The notes: a model not told the origin generated them from the sequence alone. 64,000 nucleotides of DNA from Defluviimonas sp. SAOS-178_SWC (GCF_039830135.1 NZ_CP156081.1:3148001-3212000); one strand, 5' to 3'; positions 27,543 through 36,643 are shown, counted from the stretch's first letter. Translations and numbers: made by a program.

Positions 27543-27713
27543 GTGAAACAAGTGCGTAAGAGTTCAAGTGTATTTCCTGATTTGGTTCCGCCCATTGGTG
27601 GGGATGCGGCGGAGCCAAAGTCACTATACCGAATGGCACAAGAATCAGACCTCTTGCTGGCGATCGCGTTCATCGCCGGCGTTGCCGTGATGATCGTCGC
27701 GCTCGCCTTTTGA
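27543..27713 (+). CDS. Possible 56-residue single-pass membrane microprotein
   Basis: A GTG-started frame gives a polar N-terminal half (MKQVRKSSSVFPDLVPP) and ends in one hydrophobic segment, LLLAIAFIAGVAVMIVALAF, reaching the C-terminus. An internal ATG at 27633 would give 26 residues that are almost wholly the membrane span. No clear Shine-Dalgarno is seen, so this is weakly supported. It could be the remnant of a longer gene lost when the island decayed beside tRNA-Phe. Confidence 0.22.
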   Translation: MKQVRKSSSVFPDLVPPIGGDAAEPKSLYRMAQESDLLLAIAFIAGVAVMIVALAF

Positions 27714-27803
27714 CCGCGTGCCCCCAGGGAACTTCGGCGGTCTTTTGTAGCTTACGTGAGCGATCCCACACTTAGCGATGACGCGCGAAGGAGAGGCAAT
27801 CAA

Positions 27804-27823
27804 ATGTAGCCCATATGTAGCCC
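27804..27823. repeat. Tandem ATGTAGCCC words, spaced 11 bp, beyond the 3' end of tRNA-Phe
   Basis: ATGTAGCCC occurs at 27804-27812 and 27815-27823. The tRNA-Phe gene is on the minus strand, so these lie about 70 bases past its 3' end. The spacing of one helical turn and the tRNA context match arm-type integrase sites. No integrase survives here. Confidence 0.4.
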
Positions 27824-27892
27824 CGAGCGCTGTCGGCACGATTGTCGAGCTTCTGCCTCGATATTTTTCAATTATTGTTTAAGGGATTTAAG

Positions 27893-27968
27893 TGGTGCCC
27901 AGAGCCGGAATCGAACCAGCGACACGCGGATTTTCAATCCGCTGCTCTACCAACTGAGCTATCTGGGC
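27893..27968 (-). tRNA. tRNA-Phe (GAA)
   Basis: On the minus strand a 76-base tRNA folds with acceptor GCCCAGA/TCTGGGC, D loop AGTTGGTAGAGC, anticodon GAA in TTGAAAA, T arm GGTTCGATTCC, and encoded CCA. It follows yacG on the same strand and may be cotranscribed with that operon or have its own promoter. Confidence 0.97.
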
Positions 27969-28100
27969 ACCGGGGGCGCGCGGCGCCCGGCTCGGCGTGT
28001 TTAGGCGAGCGGCGCAGGCCTGTCCAGAGGGTTTGGTGGAAAAATGACGGGCAGAGGTGCGGTCTTGAAAGCGGCCACGCGCCTTGCCATCCGGACGTGC

Positions 28101-28271
28101 TCAGTGTGGCCGCGGCGGAGCGAGTTCGTCTTCGTTGGGGCGGTCGTCTTCGTCGGCCGGGATTGCATAGGCTCCTGTGAGCCAGCGTCCGAGATCGACA
28201 TCGGCGCAGCGCTTCGAGCAGAAGGGCCGGTATTTCGGGTCGGTCTCTTTATGACAGATCGGACAACTCAT
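28101..28271 (-). CDS. yacG: DNA gyrase inhibitor YacG-type zinc protein
   Basis: This 56-residue protein has four zinc cysteines at positions 3, 6, 18 and 22 (SCPICHKE and RPFCSKRCADVDLG), then the YacG sequence RWLTGAYAIP and an acidic tail. YacG binds GyrB and blocks its DNA interaction; that comes from work on E. coli. The ATG overlaps the rng stop by four bases (ATGA), so it is the last gene of the infA-maf-rng-yacG operon. Confidence 0.92.
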   Translation of the reverse strand: MSCPICHKETDPKYRPFCSKRCADVDLGRWLTGAYAIPADEDDRPNEDELAPPRPH

Positions 28272-29320
28272 CCCGCGCCTCCCGTCAGGATCACGGCGAG
28301 CGGCAGGCGGTCGCGCTTGCGCTGCAGCTCGAAATTGCCGAGCGGCGTCCAGCCGGCGAGGCTCGTTTCGGCCGCCTCGCCCTTGAAGGCGGTGCGAAGC
28401 TGTTGGTCGAGCGTGGCGCGGTCGCGTTTCGGCATCGGCGCGAAATCGACCGTCACCTGGCCACCGAGGCCGCGGAGGCGGAGCTGGCGCGGCAGATCGC
28501 GGGCGGCGGCGATGTTGGCCTTGAGGCTCGCGGCCGGAGAGGTGTCGGCGCCGGTATTCACATCGACGGCGACAAGGGCCCGGGTCGGTTCGACTGCCAT
28601 GTAACCGCCACCGGGCAAGGACACATCGGCAGAAAGGAGCGCGTCGATCATCTCCTCGACGCCGTGCCGGGCGAAAGCGCCCTCGCCGTCCGCCACCTCA
28701 TCCGGTGCGGGATCGGCCCAGTCGCGTGCAGCCTCCTCATGCGGCGTGGCGGAATCGACGAGGAGTTCCGGCCCTCCGCTCAGGTCGGCCACGACCGCCT
28801 CGGCCAGCGCCCTGCCTGAAGCGATGTCGGCGGCGATCTCCGCATCTTCGGCGCCTGCCGCGGCCGAGCGCAGGATCAGGCCAAAGCCGCAGCCTGCCAT
28901 CGCGGCTTCCGCGAGCGATTCGAGCCTTGCGCGGTCCTCCGCGTCGCGGATACGGCGCGAGATGTTGAGGCCCGGTGCGGCGGGCGTGACGATGGAGAGT
29001 CGGCTCTTGAAGAGGAGCCGGGTCGTCACCGGCAGCGCCTTGCCCGGTTCGGTGAAGCCCGACACCTGCACGATAACCGGCTTGCCGGGGGCGAGCCCTT
29101 TCGTTTCGCGCAGGAAGCCCTTTTCGCCGCCCGGCAGTTTCACGAAGGCGCCGCCCTGGCCCTTCATCGGCCGGTCGAGCACACCGCGCAGGATCGCGCC
29201 GGGGGCGAACCCGCCCGCCTCGCCCGGGTCGAGCAAAAGGTCTTCAAGCCGCCCGTCGACGATCAGGGCAGCCGCCTCGCGGCCCCTGTAGCTGTCCAGA
29301 ACGACGATACGGCCCTTCAT
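28268..29320 (-). CDS. rng: Ribonuclease E/G family protein
   Basis: The 350-residue protein is a compact RNase G-type enzyme: a short S1-like N-terminal part ([22 protein letters not shown]), then the catalytic region with [11 protein letters not shown], the conserved DVN metal aspartate, and [17 protein letters not shown]. It lacks the long C-terminal degradosome scaffold of RNase E and is shorter than E. coli RNase G. The start at 29320 (MKGRIVVLD) overlaps the maf stop by four bases. An upstream extension of the frame is antisense noise or maf overlap. It cleaves single-stranded RNA in rRNA and mRNA processing. Confidence 0.9.
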   Translation of the reverse strand: MKGRIVVLDSYRGREAAALIVDGRLEDLLLDPGEAGGFAPGAILRGVLDRPMKGQGGAFVKLPGGEKGFLRETKGLAPGKPVIVQVSGFTEPGKALPVTTRLLFKSRLSIVTPAAPGLNISRRIRDAEDRARLESLAEAAMAGCGFGLILRSAAAGAEDAEIAADIASGRALAEAVVADLSGGPELLVDSATPHEEAARDWADPAPDEVADGEGAFARHGVEEMIDALLSADVSLPGGGYMAVEPTRALVAVDVNTGADTSPAASLKANIAAARDLPRQLRLRGLGGQVTVDFAPMPKRDRATLDQQLRTAFKGEAAETSLAGWTPLGNFELQRKRDRLPLAVILTGGAG

Positions 29321-29901
29321 GCGTCCACCCCGTGAATGTCGATCCCGGCCGCTTCGAGAAGATGCGCGGTTTCCGCGACAGGCAGCCCCACAACTCCGGT
29401 GAAGGAGCCCTGAAGCCAGGGGATGAAGGCACCGAAGCGGCCCTGGATACCGTAGCCACCGGCCTTGCCCCGCCATTCGCCGGACGCAAGATAGGCGTTG
29501 AGTTCGCCGTCCGACAGCGGTTTGACCTTCACCACCGTCTCGACCGCGCGTTCCCAGATCCGACCGCCGCGCCGGACGGCGACGGCGGTAATGACCCGAT
29601 GGCGACGGCCCGACAGCTTCAGCAGGAATTCCGCCGCCTCGCCCGCGCTTTCGGGCTTGCCGAGAATGCGGCGGCCAATCGCCACAGTCGTGTCGGCGCA
29701 CAAGACCACCTCGTCCGGCCCGGCCGGAACGGCCGCGACCTTTTCACGGGCCATGCGGGCGCAATACGGGCGCGGCAACTCGCCCTTCAAGGGTGTTTCG
29801 TCGATGTCGGGGGCACGGACAGCGTCGGGTGTCAACCCGAGTTGGGCCAGCAGTTCCTTCCGGCGCGGGCTGGCCGAACCGAGGACCAGCCTCGGCCGCA
29901 C
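29317..29901 (-). CDS. maf: Maf-type nucleoside triphosphate pyrophosphatase
   Basis: The 194-residue protein begins [20 protein letters not shown], the Maf substrate-binding loop, and contains [18 protein letters not shown] and [16 protein letters not shown]. Maf proteins hydrolyse non-canonical or modified nucleoside triphosphates; which ones depends on subtype. It begins directly after the infA stop and overlaps rng. The order infA-maf-rng-yacG supports a single housekeeping transcript. Confidence 0.93.
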   Translation of the reverse strand: MRPRLVLGSASPRRKELLAQLGLTPDAVRAPDIDETPLKGELPRPYCARMAREKVAAVPAGPDEVVLCADTTVAIGRRILGKPESAGEAAEFLLKLSGRRHRVITAVAVRRGGRIWERAVETVVKVKPLSDGELNAYLASGEWRGKAGGYGIQGRFGAFIPWLQGSFTGVVGLPVAETAHLLEAAGIDIHGVDA

Positions 29902-29902
29902 C

Positions 29903-30121
29903 TTACTTGAAGCGGTAATTGATCCGCCCCTTGGTCAGGTCGTAAGGCGTCATCGTCACCTGAACCTTGTCGCCGGCGAGAACCCGGATGCGGTTCTTGC
30001 GCATCTTTCCTGCCATCGTCGCGATGATCTCATGGCCGTTTTCCAGCTCGACCCTGAACGTCGCATTCGGCAGGAGTTCCTTCACGACGCCCGGAAATTC
30101 GAGACCTTCTTCCTTGGCCAT
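29903..30121 (-). CDS. infA: Translation initiation factor IF-1
   Basis: This 72-residue S1/OB-fold protein reads [20 protein letters not shown] at its start and ends ITYRF-like GRINYRFK. The length is standard. IF-1 binds the ribosomal A site and assists initiation. The ATG at 30121 fits the family start exactly; the frame open to 30151 gives no homologous sequence. It leads the maf-rng-yacG operon. Confidence 0.97.
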   Translation of the reverse strand: MAKEEGLEFPGVVKELLPNATFRVELENGHEIIATMAGKMRKNRIRVLAGDKVQVTMTPYDLTKGRINYRFK

Positions 30122-30201
30122 GGTCACTCCATCTTTGTCCTGCCCGGTCACGCCGGGCGCGTCCTAATTGCGCCCGATGGGCTGCGATTTCAAGCGCAAT
30201 G

Positions 30202-31095
30202 TCAGGTTTTCCGGCGAAGCGCAACCTTGGCTAGCTGCGGCTCCTGTTCCGGCCAGTGGCGGAAATTGAGGACATTGCCGTCGGCCCGGACATCGGCGAT
30301 CGCGGCGCGCGAGATTTCGGCATAAACCCAGCCCGGCTCACCCAGCCCGCCTTCGGCGAAGATGCCGGTGGCGGGAAAGCCCCGGTCGGGCGGTCCGTAG
30401 ATCGAGGCACGGCCGGTATTCTCCTCCATCCCGTAGCACCAGGGCGCCGCGCCGACGACGGGGGAATGGATCGACACCATCTGCCCTTCAAGCGCGCGGG
30501 CCATCGCGCCGACCCGAACGCGGGTGAACCCCGCGAGCGCTTCGGTCGCAGAGGGCACCAGCAGGATTTCCACGCCCGCTTCGGCGAGGGCCCGGCCGAG
30601 AAGCGGGAATTCGCTGTCGTAGCAGATAAGGATGCCGATCCGGCCGAGATCGGTGTCGAAGACATTGAGCCCGGTGCCGGCGACGACGTTCCAGTCCTCG
30701 CGCTCGAACCGGGTCATCATTGCCTTGTCCTGATGACCGATGAACCCGTGCGGGCCAAAGAGGCTCGCCCGGTTGACCGGCCGGTCGCCGGCATGGGGCA
30801 CGTCATAGACCGGACCGGAGCCCGCGAGGATGTGGACGCCGTAGCGCGCCGCGAGCCGCGCCATCATCGCGTCGGAACCGGCCTTGTGGCGGTCCGCCTC
30901 TCGCAGCGCCCCCTCGATGTCGGCGGCAACCGCGAGCCCGCCGAGCGAGGCAAGCTCCATCGCGCCGTATTCGGGAAAGACGAGAAGCTCGGCGCCCTCC
31001 TCCGCAGCCTCCGTGACCCAGCGGTCGAGCTTCGTCTCGTAGTCCGACCAGTCGTCGAACCAGTCGAGCGGATAGGCAGCGGCGGCGACCTTCAT
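30202..31095 (-). CDS. Carbon-nitrogen hydrolase (nitrilase superfamily)
   Basis: The 297-residue protein shows the Glu-Lys-Cys triad: Glu42 (LLVFPEYGAME), Lys124 (HQDKAMMTRFE) and Cys158 (GILICYDSEFP). These enzymes hydrolyse amides or nitriles in the cytoplasm. The ATG at 31095 has GGGAG upstream; a longer frame from 31125 adds ten residues without homology. It lies between the GNAT gene and infA on the same strand, but spacers of 80-100 bases suggest separate promoters. The substrate is unknown. Confidence 0.87.
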   Translation of the reverse strand: MKVAAAAYPLDWFDDWSDYETKLDRWVTEAAEEGAELLVFPEYGAMELASLGGLAVAADIEGALREADRHKAGSDAMMARLAARYGVHILAGSGPVYDVPHAGDRPVNRASLFGPHGFIGHQDKAMMTRFEREDWNVVAGTGLNVFDTDLGRIGILICYDSEFPLLGRALAEAGVEILLVPSATEALAGFTRVRVGAMARALEGQMVSIHSPVVGAAPWCYGMEENTGRASIYGPPDRGFPATGIFAEGGLGEPGWVYAEISRAAIADVRADGNVLNFRHWPEQEPQLAKVALRRKT

Positions 31096-31191
31096 CGCAT
31101 TCTCTCCCGTCTGGGCCCCGCGCAAGCGGGGTATCGGTTTTCGGTCTTGGCAAGTCCGGTTTCAACCCAACTTACCGGGCGGCGCGCTGGG

Positions 31192-31779
31192 TCACAACGC
31201 GCGGAGCCAGAACTGCATCGGCTTTCGCGTCTCTTCCGCATCGCCGATATCCTTCCACGCATATTCGGCGACCGCGCCTTCCAGGGGCGCGTAGCCGCGC
31301 TTCCTCCAGAATCCGTCGAGCGGACGGTAGTCGGCCGGCTTCAGCGGATGATCCTCCGGACGCACCACCCGGCAGAAGGCCGAATGGGTCCGCCCGAGCG
31401 ACCGCGCGTGACCCTCCCGCGCATCGAAGAAGGCGTGGCCGAGCCCCCTGCCCCGGTATTCGGGCAGCAGAACCGATTCCGCGAAGTAGAAGATGTCGGA
31501 GAGGTTCAGCCCCGTGCCGGCGAAGGCCGCACCGAACTCCGCCCCGTGATCCTCCATCGGCGTGCCGGTCGCCGCGCCCACGAGGCGGTCACCATCGAAG
31601 GCTCCGACCACGATCGCCTGCGGGCTTTCCCTGTAGGTCGCGATGTAGCGCCGTTCGTAGGCGAGATCGCCGTCATAGAGATAGGGCCAGTCGCGGAACA
31701 CCGTGATCCTGAGCCGCGCCACGTCGTCGAGCACCGCCTCCAGCTCCGCGCCGGTCAGGCTGCGGACGGCGATGGTCAT
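31192..31779 (-). CDS. GNAT family N-acetyltransferase
   Basis: The 195-residue protein contains the acetyl-CoA loop in YFAESVLLPEYRGRGLGHAFFDAREGHAR. WRKRGYAPLEGAVAEYAWKDIGD forms the C-terminal strand region. GNAT enzymes acetylate amines of small molecules or proteins, and the acceptor is not evident. Its ATG overlaps the stop of the upstream NTF2-like gene by four bases, so the two are translationally coupled. Confidence 0.87.
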   Translation of the reverse strand: MTIAVRSLTGAELEAVLDDVARLRITVFRDWPYLYDGDLAYERRYIATYRESPQAIVVGAFDGDRLVGAATGTPMEDHGAEFGAAFAGTGLNLSDIFYFAESVLLPEYRGRGLGHAFFDAREGHARSLGRTHSAFCRVVRPEDHPLKPADYRPLDGFWRKRGYAPLEGAVAEYAWKDIGDAEETRKPMQFWLRAL

Positions 31780-32174
31780 GCGGAAACCTGCCGGATCCAG
31801 TCATTGAGGTTATAGTAAGTCGTCACCCGGGCGATCTTGCCGTTCTTCAGCGAGAAGAAAGAGCCAGCCGGCAGAACGTAGGTCTGGCCCTTCGCCTCCG
31901 GCAGGCCCGGATCGGTTTTCAGGTACTGGCCGTTCACCACGAATTCCGCGGCCGCCCGCGTGCCGTCGTCGTTCGAAAAGGCGACGATATCGGTCAGCGT
32001 CTCCTTGTAGGCGTGGTTCATGTGGGCGCAGAACTCGGCGAAGGCGAGCTTGCCGCGGCGGATGCCGCCCTCATTCACGTGATGCTCGATATCGGTATCG
32101 AGAAGCGCCAGCATCGCCTCCACGTCACCCGCGTTGAACGCATCGAAATACGCTTCGATCACGGCCTTGGTCAT
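31776..32174 (-). CDS. NTF2-like / SnoaL-type protein
   Basis: The 132-residue protein has the cone-shaped NTF2 fold signature: VIEAYFDAFNAGDVEAMLALL, DIEHHVNEGGIRRGK, a central HMNHAYKETLTDIVAF and a C-terminal FFSLKNGKIARVTTYYN. Family members are ketosteroid isomerases, polyketide cyclases or binding proteins. It overlaps the LMW phosphatase stop by four bases and the GNAT start by four bases. It is thus in the middle of a tightly coupled string. The ligand is unknown. Confidence 0.85.
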   Translation of the reverse strand: MTKAVIEAYFDAFNAGDVEAMLALLDTDIEHHVNEGGIRRGKLAFAEFCAHMNHAYKETLTDIVAFSNDDGTRAAAEFVVNGQYLKTDPGLPEAKGQTYVLPAGSFFSLKNGKIARVTTYYNLNDWIRQVSA

Positions 32175-32650
32175 GTCTTTTCCCCTTCTTTGTCAGGTGC
32201 GGGCGGCGGCCCGAAACGGTCGATCATCCGGGCGCGGATCTGGTCGCGCGTCTGGCGGTAGGCGGCAAGCTTCGCCTCGCGCGTCTCACCGATGCCGGTC
32301 GGGTCCATGACCGGCCAGTATTCGACGTCGAGATGGAAGAACCGGGTAAATTCCAGCGCCTGACGCTGGCTTGCCGGCGACAGGGCGACGACGAGGTCGA
32401 AGCCCGAAAGGTCGTCACCCCACTGCTGCATTTCCTCGAAGCTGCGCGATCGGTGACGCGCGAGTTCGATCCCCAGCTCCTGGCATACCGCCACGGCGAA
32501 TCCGTCCACCTCCAGATCGTTTTTGACACCCGCCGACTGCACGTAGCAGTCGCGGCCGTAGAGTTGCTTCATCAGCCCTTCCGCCATCGGCGAGCGGACG
32601 GCGTTGTGATCGCAGCAAAAGAGCACCGAATGCGGCAGATCGCGGCCCAA
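32171..32650 (-). CDS. Low-molecular-weight protein tyrosine phosphatase-like / arsenate reductase-like protein
   Basis: The 159-residue protein carries the P-loop C-x5-R near its start as Cys13-DHNAV-Arg19 followed by SPMAEG. The general acid region is YWPVMDPTG with its Asp-Pro. LMW phosphatases dephosphorylate tyrosine; arsenate reductases share the fold. The start is a TTG at 32650, four bases beyond the UPF0262 stop; no ATG lies before the P-loop, so this start is needed. It is part of the minus-strand string from murA. Confidence 0.85.
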   Translation of the reverse strand: MGRDLPHSVLFCCDHNAVRSPMAEGLMKQLYGRDCYVQSAGVKNDLEVDGFAVAVCQELGIELARHRSRSFEEMQQWGDDLSGFDLVVALSPASQRQALEFTRFFHLDVEYWPVMDPTGIGETREAKLAAYRQTRDQIRARMIDRFGPPPAPDKEGEKT

Positions 32651-32653
32651 CGA

Positions 32654-33133
32654 TCAGCCCCCGAAATGCAGGACGCAGATAAGGGTAAAGAGCCGGCGCG
32701 CGGTGTCTATGTCGAGATCGGCCTTGCCTTCGAGCCGCTCCTGCAGCACCCGCGCGCCTTCGTTGTGGATTCCGCGCCGAGCCATGTCGATGGCCTCGAT
32801 CTGTGCCGGCGGCAGACGTTTTACCGCCTCGAAATAGCTTTCGCAGATCTGGAAATAGTCCTTCACCACCTGCCGGAACGGCCCAAGCGACAAATGGAAC
32901 TCCGCCACCTTGCCGCCCCCGTCGGCGCCAATGTCGAAGACCAGCCGCTTTTCCCGGATCGCAAGGCCAAGCCGGAATGGCCCATCGGGCGGGACGGCCC
33001 CTTCCTTGCCCGGCAGGGCAAAGGAATTGTCCTCCAGAAGATCGAAGATCGCGACCTTGCGTTCCTGTTCGATCTCCGGGGTCGGCGCCGGCAGGCCGGT
33101 ATCGTCGATTTCGATATGGCAGATGCTGCTCAT
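32654..33133 (-). CDS. UPF0262 family protein
   Basis: The 159-residue protein starts MSSICHIEIDDTGLPAPTPEIEQER in two runs and contains IFDLLEDNSFAL, PFRLGLAIREKRLVFDI and HLSLGPFRQVVKDYFQICESYFEAV. This matches UPF0262, a family found mostly in alphaproteobacteria and of unknown function. The ATG at 33133 overlaps the hisD stop, which fixes the start. The gene order hisD-UPF0262-LMW phosphatase is a recurrent one in Rhodobacteraceae as I recall it. Confidence 0.9.
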   Translation of the reverse strand: MSSICHIEIDDTGLPAPTPEIEQERKVAIFDLLEDNSFALPGKEGAVPPDGPFRLGLAIREKRLVFDIGADGGGKVAEFHLSLGPFRQVVKDYFQICESYFEAVKRLPPAQIEAIDMARRGIHNEGARVLQERLEGKADLDIDTARRLFTLICVLHFGG

Positions 33134-34443
33134 CCATCCCTCTCCCGGTTCAGCCGGTCGAGCCGGGCGCGGACGGACAGGCCGTGCGCCTGAAGGCTTT
33201 CCGAGATCGCCAGCCGCTCGGCTGCCGGGCCGATCGCGGCAAGCGCCTCGGGCGTCATCCTGGCAATCGTCGTCCGCTTGAGAAAATCCATCACGCTCAA
33301 CCCGCTTGAAAACCGTGCCGAGCGCGCCGTGGGCAGCACATGGTTCGGCCCGCCCACGTAATCGCCGATGGCCTCGGGTGTCCAGTGGCCGAGGAAGATC
33401 GCCCCGGCATGGGTGATCTTCGCGGCCAGCGCGTCTGGACCGGCGACGCAAAGCTCCAGATGCTCGGGCGCGACCCGGTTCGACAGGCGCGCCGCCTCAT
33501 CCAGGTCGCGCACCACGATCACCGCGCCGTAGTCGCGCCACGACGCCCCGGCAATGGCGCGCCGCTCGAGAGTCTCCAACCGCGCCTCGACCGCCGCCGC
33601 AACGGCTCGCCCGAAGGCCGGATCGTCGGTGACGAGGATCGACTGCGCACTTTCATCGTGTTCGGCCTGGCTGAGCAGATCGAGCGCGATCCAGTCGGGA
33701 TCATTGTCCTTGTCCGCGATCACGAGGATCTCCGACGGGCCGGCGATCATGTCGATACCGACGCGGCCGAAGACCCGCCGCTTGGCCGCCGCGACATAGG
33801 CATTGCCGGGTCCGGTGATCTTGTCCACCGGCCGGATCGTCGCCGTCCCGTAGGCGAGCGCCGCGATCGCCTGCGCGCCGCCGATGCGGTAGACGGTATC
33901 GACGCCCGAGAGCCGCGCGGCGAGAAGCACCAGCGGATTGACCACGCCGCCCGGCGTCGGGCAGGCGATCACCAAACGCTCCACCCCCGCCACCTTCGCC
34001 GGGACCGCGTTCATCAGCACCGAGGACGGATAGGAAGCGAGTCCGCCCGGCACATAGAGCCCCGCCGCCGAGACCGGACCCCAGCGCCAGCCGAGTTCCG
34101 CACCGGCCGCATCGGTCCAGCGCGCATCCTCCGGCATCTGGCGCGCGTGATAGGCGCGGATCCGCTCTGCCGCCATTTCCAGCGCCGCGCGGTCCTCCGG
34201 CGAGACCTTTGCGCATTCCGCCGCGATCTCGGCCTCGGAAAAGGCGAGCGTCTCTGGCGTCAGGTCGAGCCGGTCGAACTTCGCGGTCAGCTCGATGACC
34301 GCCGCATCGCCCCGCGTGCGCACGTCGTCGATGATCGCCGCCACCGCGGCATCCACGTCCGGCGCATCCTCGCGCTTGGCCGAGAGCAGCGTCGAAAACC
34401 CGGCCTCGAACCCGGTATCGGCGGTCGAAAGAAATACAGGCAT
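33130..34443 (-). CDS. hisD: Histidinol dehydrogenase
   Basis: The 437-residue protein catalyses the last two steps of histidine synthesis, histidinol to histidine, with zinc and NAD. Seen are PVDKITGPGNAYVAAAKRRVFG, IDMIAGPSEILVIAD, LLSQAEHDESAQSILVT with the zinc histidine, and GGPNHVLPTARSARFSSGLS. The ATG at 34443 has GGGAG upstream. Its 3' end overlaps UPF0262. About 290 bases without a gene separate it from DUF2948, so it may have its own promoter. Other his genes are not in the window. Confidence 0.96.
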   Translation of the reverse strand: MPVFLSTADTGFEAGFSTLLSAKREDAPDVDAAVAAIIDDVRTRGDAAVIELTAKFDRLDLTPETLAFSEAEIAAECAKVSPEDRAALEMAAERIRAYHARQMPEDARWTDAAGAELGWRWGPVSAAGLYVPGGLASYPSSVLMNAVPAKVAGVERLVIACPTPGGVVNPLVLLAARLSGVDTVYRIGGAQAIAALAYGTATIRPVDKITGPGNAYVAAAKRRVFGRVGIDMIAGPSEILVIADKDNDPDWIALDLLSQAEHDESAQSILVTDDPAFGRAVAAAVEARLETLERRAIAGASWRDYGAVIVVRDLDEAARLSNRVAPEHLELCVAGPDALAAKITHAGAIFLGHWTPEAIGDYVGGPNHVLPTARSARFSSGLSVMDFLKRTTIARMTPEALAAIGPAAERLAISESLQAHGLSVRARLDRLNRERDG

Positions 34444-34735
34444 CGGCGGCACTCCCAGATCCCGCCCCCCATACAATCGACCGCCGCCCGCCTCAAGCCG
34501 TCCCGCTGCCGCGGCGCCCGAACGTCGCCCGACAGGCACAGCCCCGTGCATTCACGCGGATGACGGCCCCGGCCGGTCCCGCCGGTCAGAGCGCCCGCCA
34601 CATGCTGACCTCACGACGGCCGCAAGACAGGCCCCGAGGTTCGCGCCTTCGGCCGCGACGAACCCTGCCCGGCGATACGCAGCCTGTGCCGCCGCGTTAG
34701 GCGCACCGACCTCAGGCCCGATTCCCGAACGGAGA
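34444..34735. other. Intergenic stretch upstream of hisD
   Basis: This 292-base gap between DUF2948 and hisD holds no credible gene; frames across it lack ribosome sites and domains. A hisD promoter is expected here, but no convincing -35/-10 pair stands out. Confidence 0.4.
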
Positions 34736-35215
34736 TCAATCGGGATGCGCAGGCGCCTTGTGGGAGGGCGCGAGATAGGGCCGTGTGACATCCTTGAGCG
34801 TGATGTCGAGACACTCGACCTCTGCCGCGATGGCACCGTCGCCGGCCAGCACCAGTTCGACCCGCCCCGCTGCATCCGCACCCGGCTTCCACTCGACCGA
34901 GAGGATCGACAGGATCGCCGCCTTGTCGTTACGGTCTATGCCTTGAGAGGCCACTGCGGTCACCCCGTCGATCACCAGAAGCGCGCGCACCCGTTCGTAG
35001 CGCCGGCCTCGCGCCTCGGCGGCGGTGCGGTCTTCCCAGCGGAAACGGTTGATCAGGAAGGCAAGCCGGCGCAGATTCGGCTGCCAGCTCATGTCGGCGA
35101 TCGTCAGGACCGCATCCTGAACAAGCGCGGCGATCACCGGCACGTCCTCCGCCGTCTCGGCCTTCAGGTGGAGCGGCCGCTCGCCGCCGTCTTCGAACCG
35201 TGCGTCCTCGGCCAT
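34736..35215 (-). CDS. DUF2948 family protein
   Basis: The 159-residue protein contains LHLKAETAEDVPVIAALVQDAV, IADMSWQPNLRRLAFLINRFRWED, RYERVRALLVIDGVTAV and a Lys/Asp tail, matching DUF2948. The family is alphaproteobacterial and uncharacterised. The ATG at 35215 overlaps the murA stop as TGATG; a GTG one codon earlier is also possible. Tight coupling with murA suggests a constant partner, but the sequence shows no enzyme motif. Confidence 0.87.
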   Translation of the reverse strand: MAEDARFEDGGERPLHLKAETAEDVPVIAALVQDAVLTIADMSWQPNLRRLAFLINRFRWEDRTAAEARGRRYERVRALLVIDGVTAVASQGIDRNDKAAILSILSVEWKPGADAAGRVELVLAGDGAIAAEVECLDITLKDVTRPYLAPSHKAPAHPD

Positions 35216-36483
35216 CACTCCCCCTTCACCCGCTCGATCCGCGCGCCGCAGGCCGATAGCTTCTCCTCGACTCGCTCATAGCCGCGGTCGAGGTGGTAGA
35301 CCCGGTTGACCACCGTCTCCCCCTCCGCGGCGAGTCCGGCGAGGATCAGCGAAACCGAGGCGCGAAGATCCGTCGCCATGACCGGCGCGCCGCGCAACCG
35401 GTCCACGCCGGTCACAGTCGCATGGCCGCCATGCACCTCGATATTGGCCCCCATCCGCATCAGTTCGGGCGCATGCATGAAGCGGTTTTCGAAGATCGTC
35501 TCTTCCAGCACGCTGACCCCGTCGGCGGTGCACAGCAGCGCCATCATCTGGGCCTGAAGATCGGTCGGGAATCCGGGGAAGACTTCCGTCTTCACATCGA
35601 CGGCATGGGAGCGGCCATTGACCCGCGCCACCTTGAGGCCGCTGTTCGTCTCGGTGATCTCGACCCCTGTCTCCTCCAGCTTCTCGCAGAAAGCCGGCAG
35701 AAGATCGCGGCGCCCGCCAATCAGTTCGACGGAGCCGCCGGCAATCGCCGGGGCGATCATGTAGGTGCCAAGCTCGATCCGGTCCGCGACCACGGCATGC
35801 GTGGCCCCATGCAGCCGGTCCACGCCCTCGACGCGAATCTCGGTCGTGCCCTCGCCCTCGATCCGCGCCCCCATCGCGCGGAGGCACTGCACCAGATCGA
35901 CGATCTCCGGTTCGCGCGCCGCGTTCCTGAGGACCGTGGTGCCCTTGGCAAGCGTCGCGGCCATGACGATGTTCTCGGTCGCGCCGACGCTGGCAAAGCG
36001 CTGTTCGATCACGGCCCCCTTCAGCCCCCGCGGCGCCACGGCATGAAGATAGCCGTCGCGAAGCTCGATCTCGGCGCCAAGCGCCGTCAGCCCTTCGATA
36101 TGCAGGTCCATCGGGCGCGCACCGATGGCGCAACCGCCCGGCAGCGACACGACCGCATGGCCCGCACGGGCCAGGAGCGGCCCCAACACGAGGTTGGAGG
36201 CGCGCATCTTGCGCACGATGTCGTAGTCTGCGCGATGGCTCGTGAGATCGTGGCTCGACAACGCCAGCACCCGCCCGCCCTGCATCGAGGTCACCTCGGC
36301 GCCGAGCGACTGCAGAAGCAGGGTCATCGTCTTGATGTCCGAGAGCCGCGGCGCATTGGTCAATGTCAGCGGCTCGTCGCTCAGCAGCGTCGCAGGCATC
36401 AGCGCCAGGCACGCGTTCTTGGCGCCGGCGATCGGAATCCGGCCGTCAAGTTCGGTCCCGCCCGTCACGATGATCGAATCCAT
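35215..36483 (-). CDS. murA: UDP-N-acetylglucosamine 1-carboxyvinyltransferase
   Basis: This 422-residue enzyme transfers enolpyruvate from PEP to UDP-GlcNAc in the first committed step of peptidoglycan synthesis. The N-terminus is [20 protein letters not shown] followed by [10 protein letters not shown]. The catalytic cysteine targeted by fosfomycin is Cys118 in [16 protein letters not shown]. The six-fold inside-out barrel pattern continues through [13 protein letters not shown] and [15 protein letters not shown]. It follows a small basic ORF and overlaps DUF2948. Confidence 0.97.
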   Translation of the reverse strand: MDSIIVTGGTELDGRIPIAGAKNACLALMPATLLSDEPLTLTNAPRLSDIKTMTLLLQSLGAEVTSMQGGRVLALSSHDLTSHRADYDIVRKMRASNLVLGPLLARAGHAVVSLPGGCAIGARPMDLHIEGLTALGAEIELRDGYLHAVAPRGLKGAVIEQRFASVGATENIVMAATLAKGTTVLRNAAREPEIVDLVQCLRAMGARIEGEGTTEIRVEGVDRLHGATHAVVADRIELGTYMIAPAIAGGSVELIGGRRDLLPAFCEKLEETGVEITETNSGLKVARVNGRSHAVDVKTEVFPGFPTDLQAQMMALLCTADGVSVLEETIFENRFMHAPELMRMGANIEVHGGHATVTGVDRLRGAPVMATDLRASVSLILAGLAAEGETVVNRVYHLDRGYERVEEKLSACGARIERVKGE

Positions 36484-36490
36484 GCCCGCC

Positions 36491-36643
36491 TCAGCTTTCT
36501 TTCCTGTCCCCGCCCGGTTTCTCACCGCGCGCCCGGGCCTGGGCCTTGCGCCGCGCGAGATTGGCCTTGAGCGCCGCCTTGAGCCGCGCCTCGCGCGTCC
36601 CGCCGTCCTTCTGGGCGCCGGTTTTCGGGGGTTTCCTGTCCAT
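36491..36643 (-). CDS. Small basic protein (50 residues) upstream of murA
   Basis: A short ATG-started frame ends eight bases before murA. Its sequence is rich in Lys, Arg and Ala: [15 protein letters not shown] then [21 protein letters not shown], forming a likely amphipathic helix. From memory, Rhodobacterales genomes carry a similar short ORF at this place. High GC and an ordered Lys/Arg/Ala helix argue for coding. The function is unknown; nucleic acid or ribosome contact is possible from charge alone. Confidence 0.65.
   Translation of the reverse strand: MDRKPPKTGAQKDGGTREARLKAALKANLARRKAQARARGEKPGGDRKES

Noticed and set aside
27087..27551. A 154-codon minus-strand frame near the GFA pseudogene
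   Set aside because: It overlaps conserved GFA sequence on the other strand and shows no domain.
30256..31815. A 519-codon plus-strand frame
   Set aside because: It is antisense to the nitrilase and GNAT genes, both with clear catalytic motifs.
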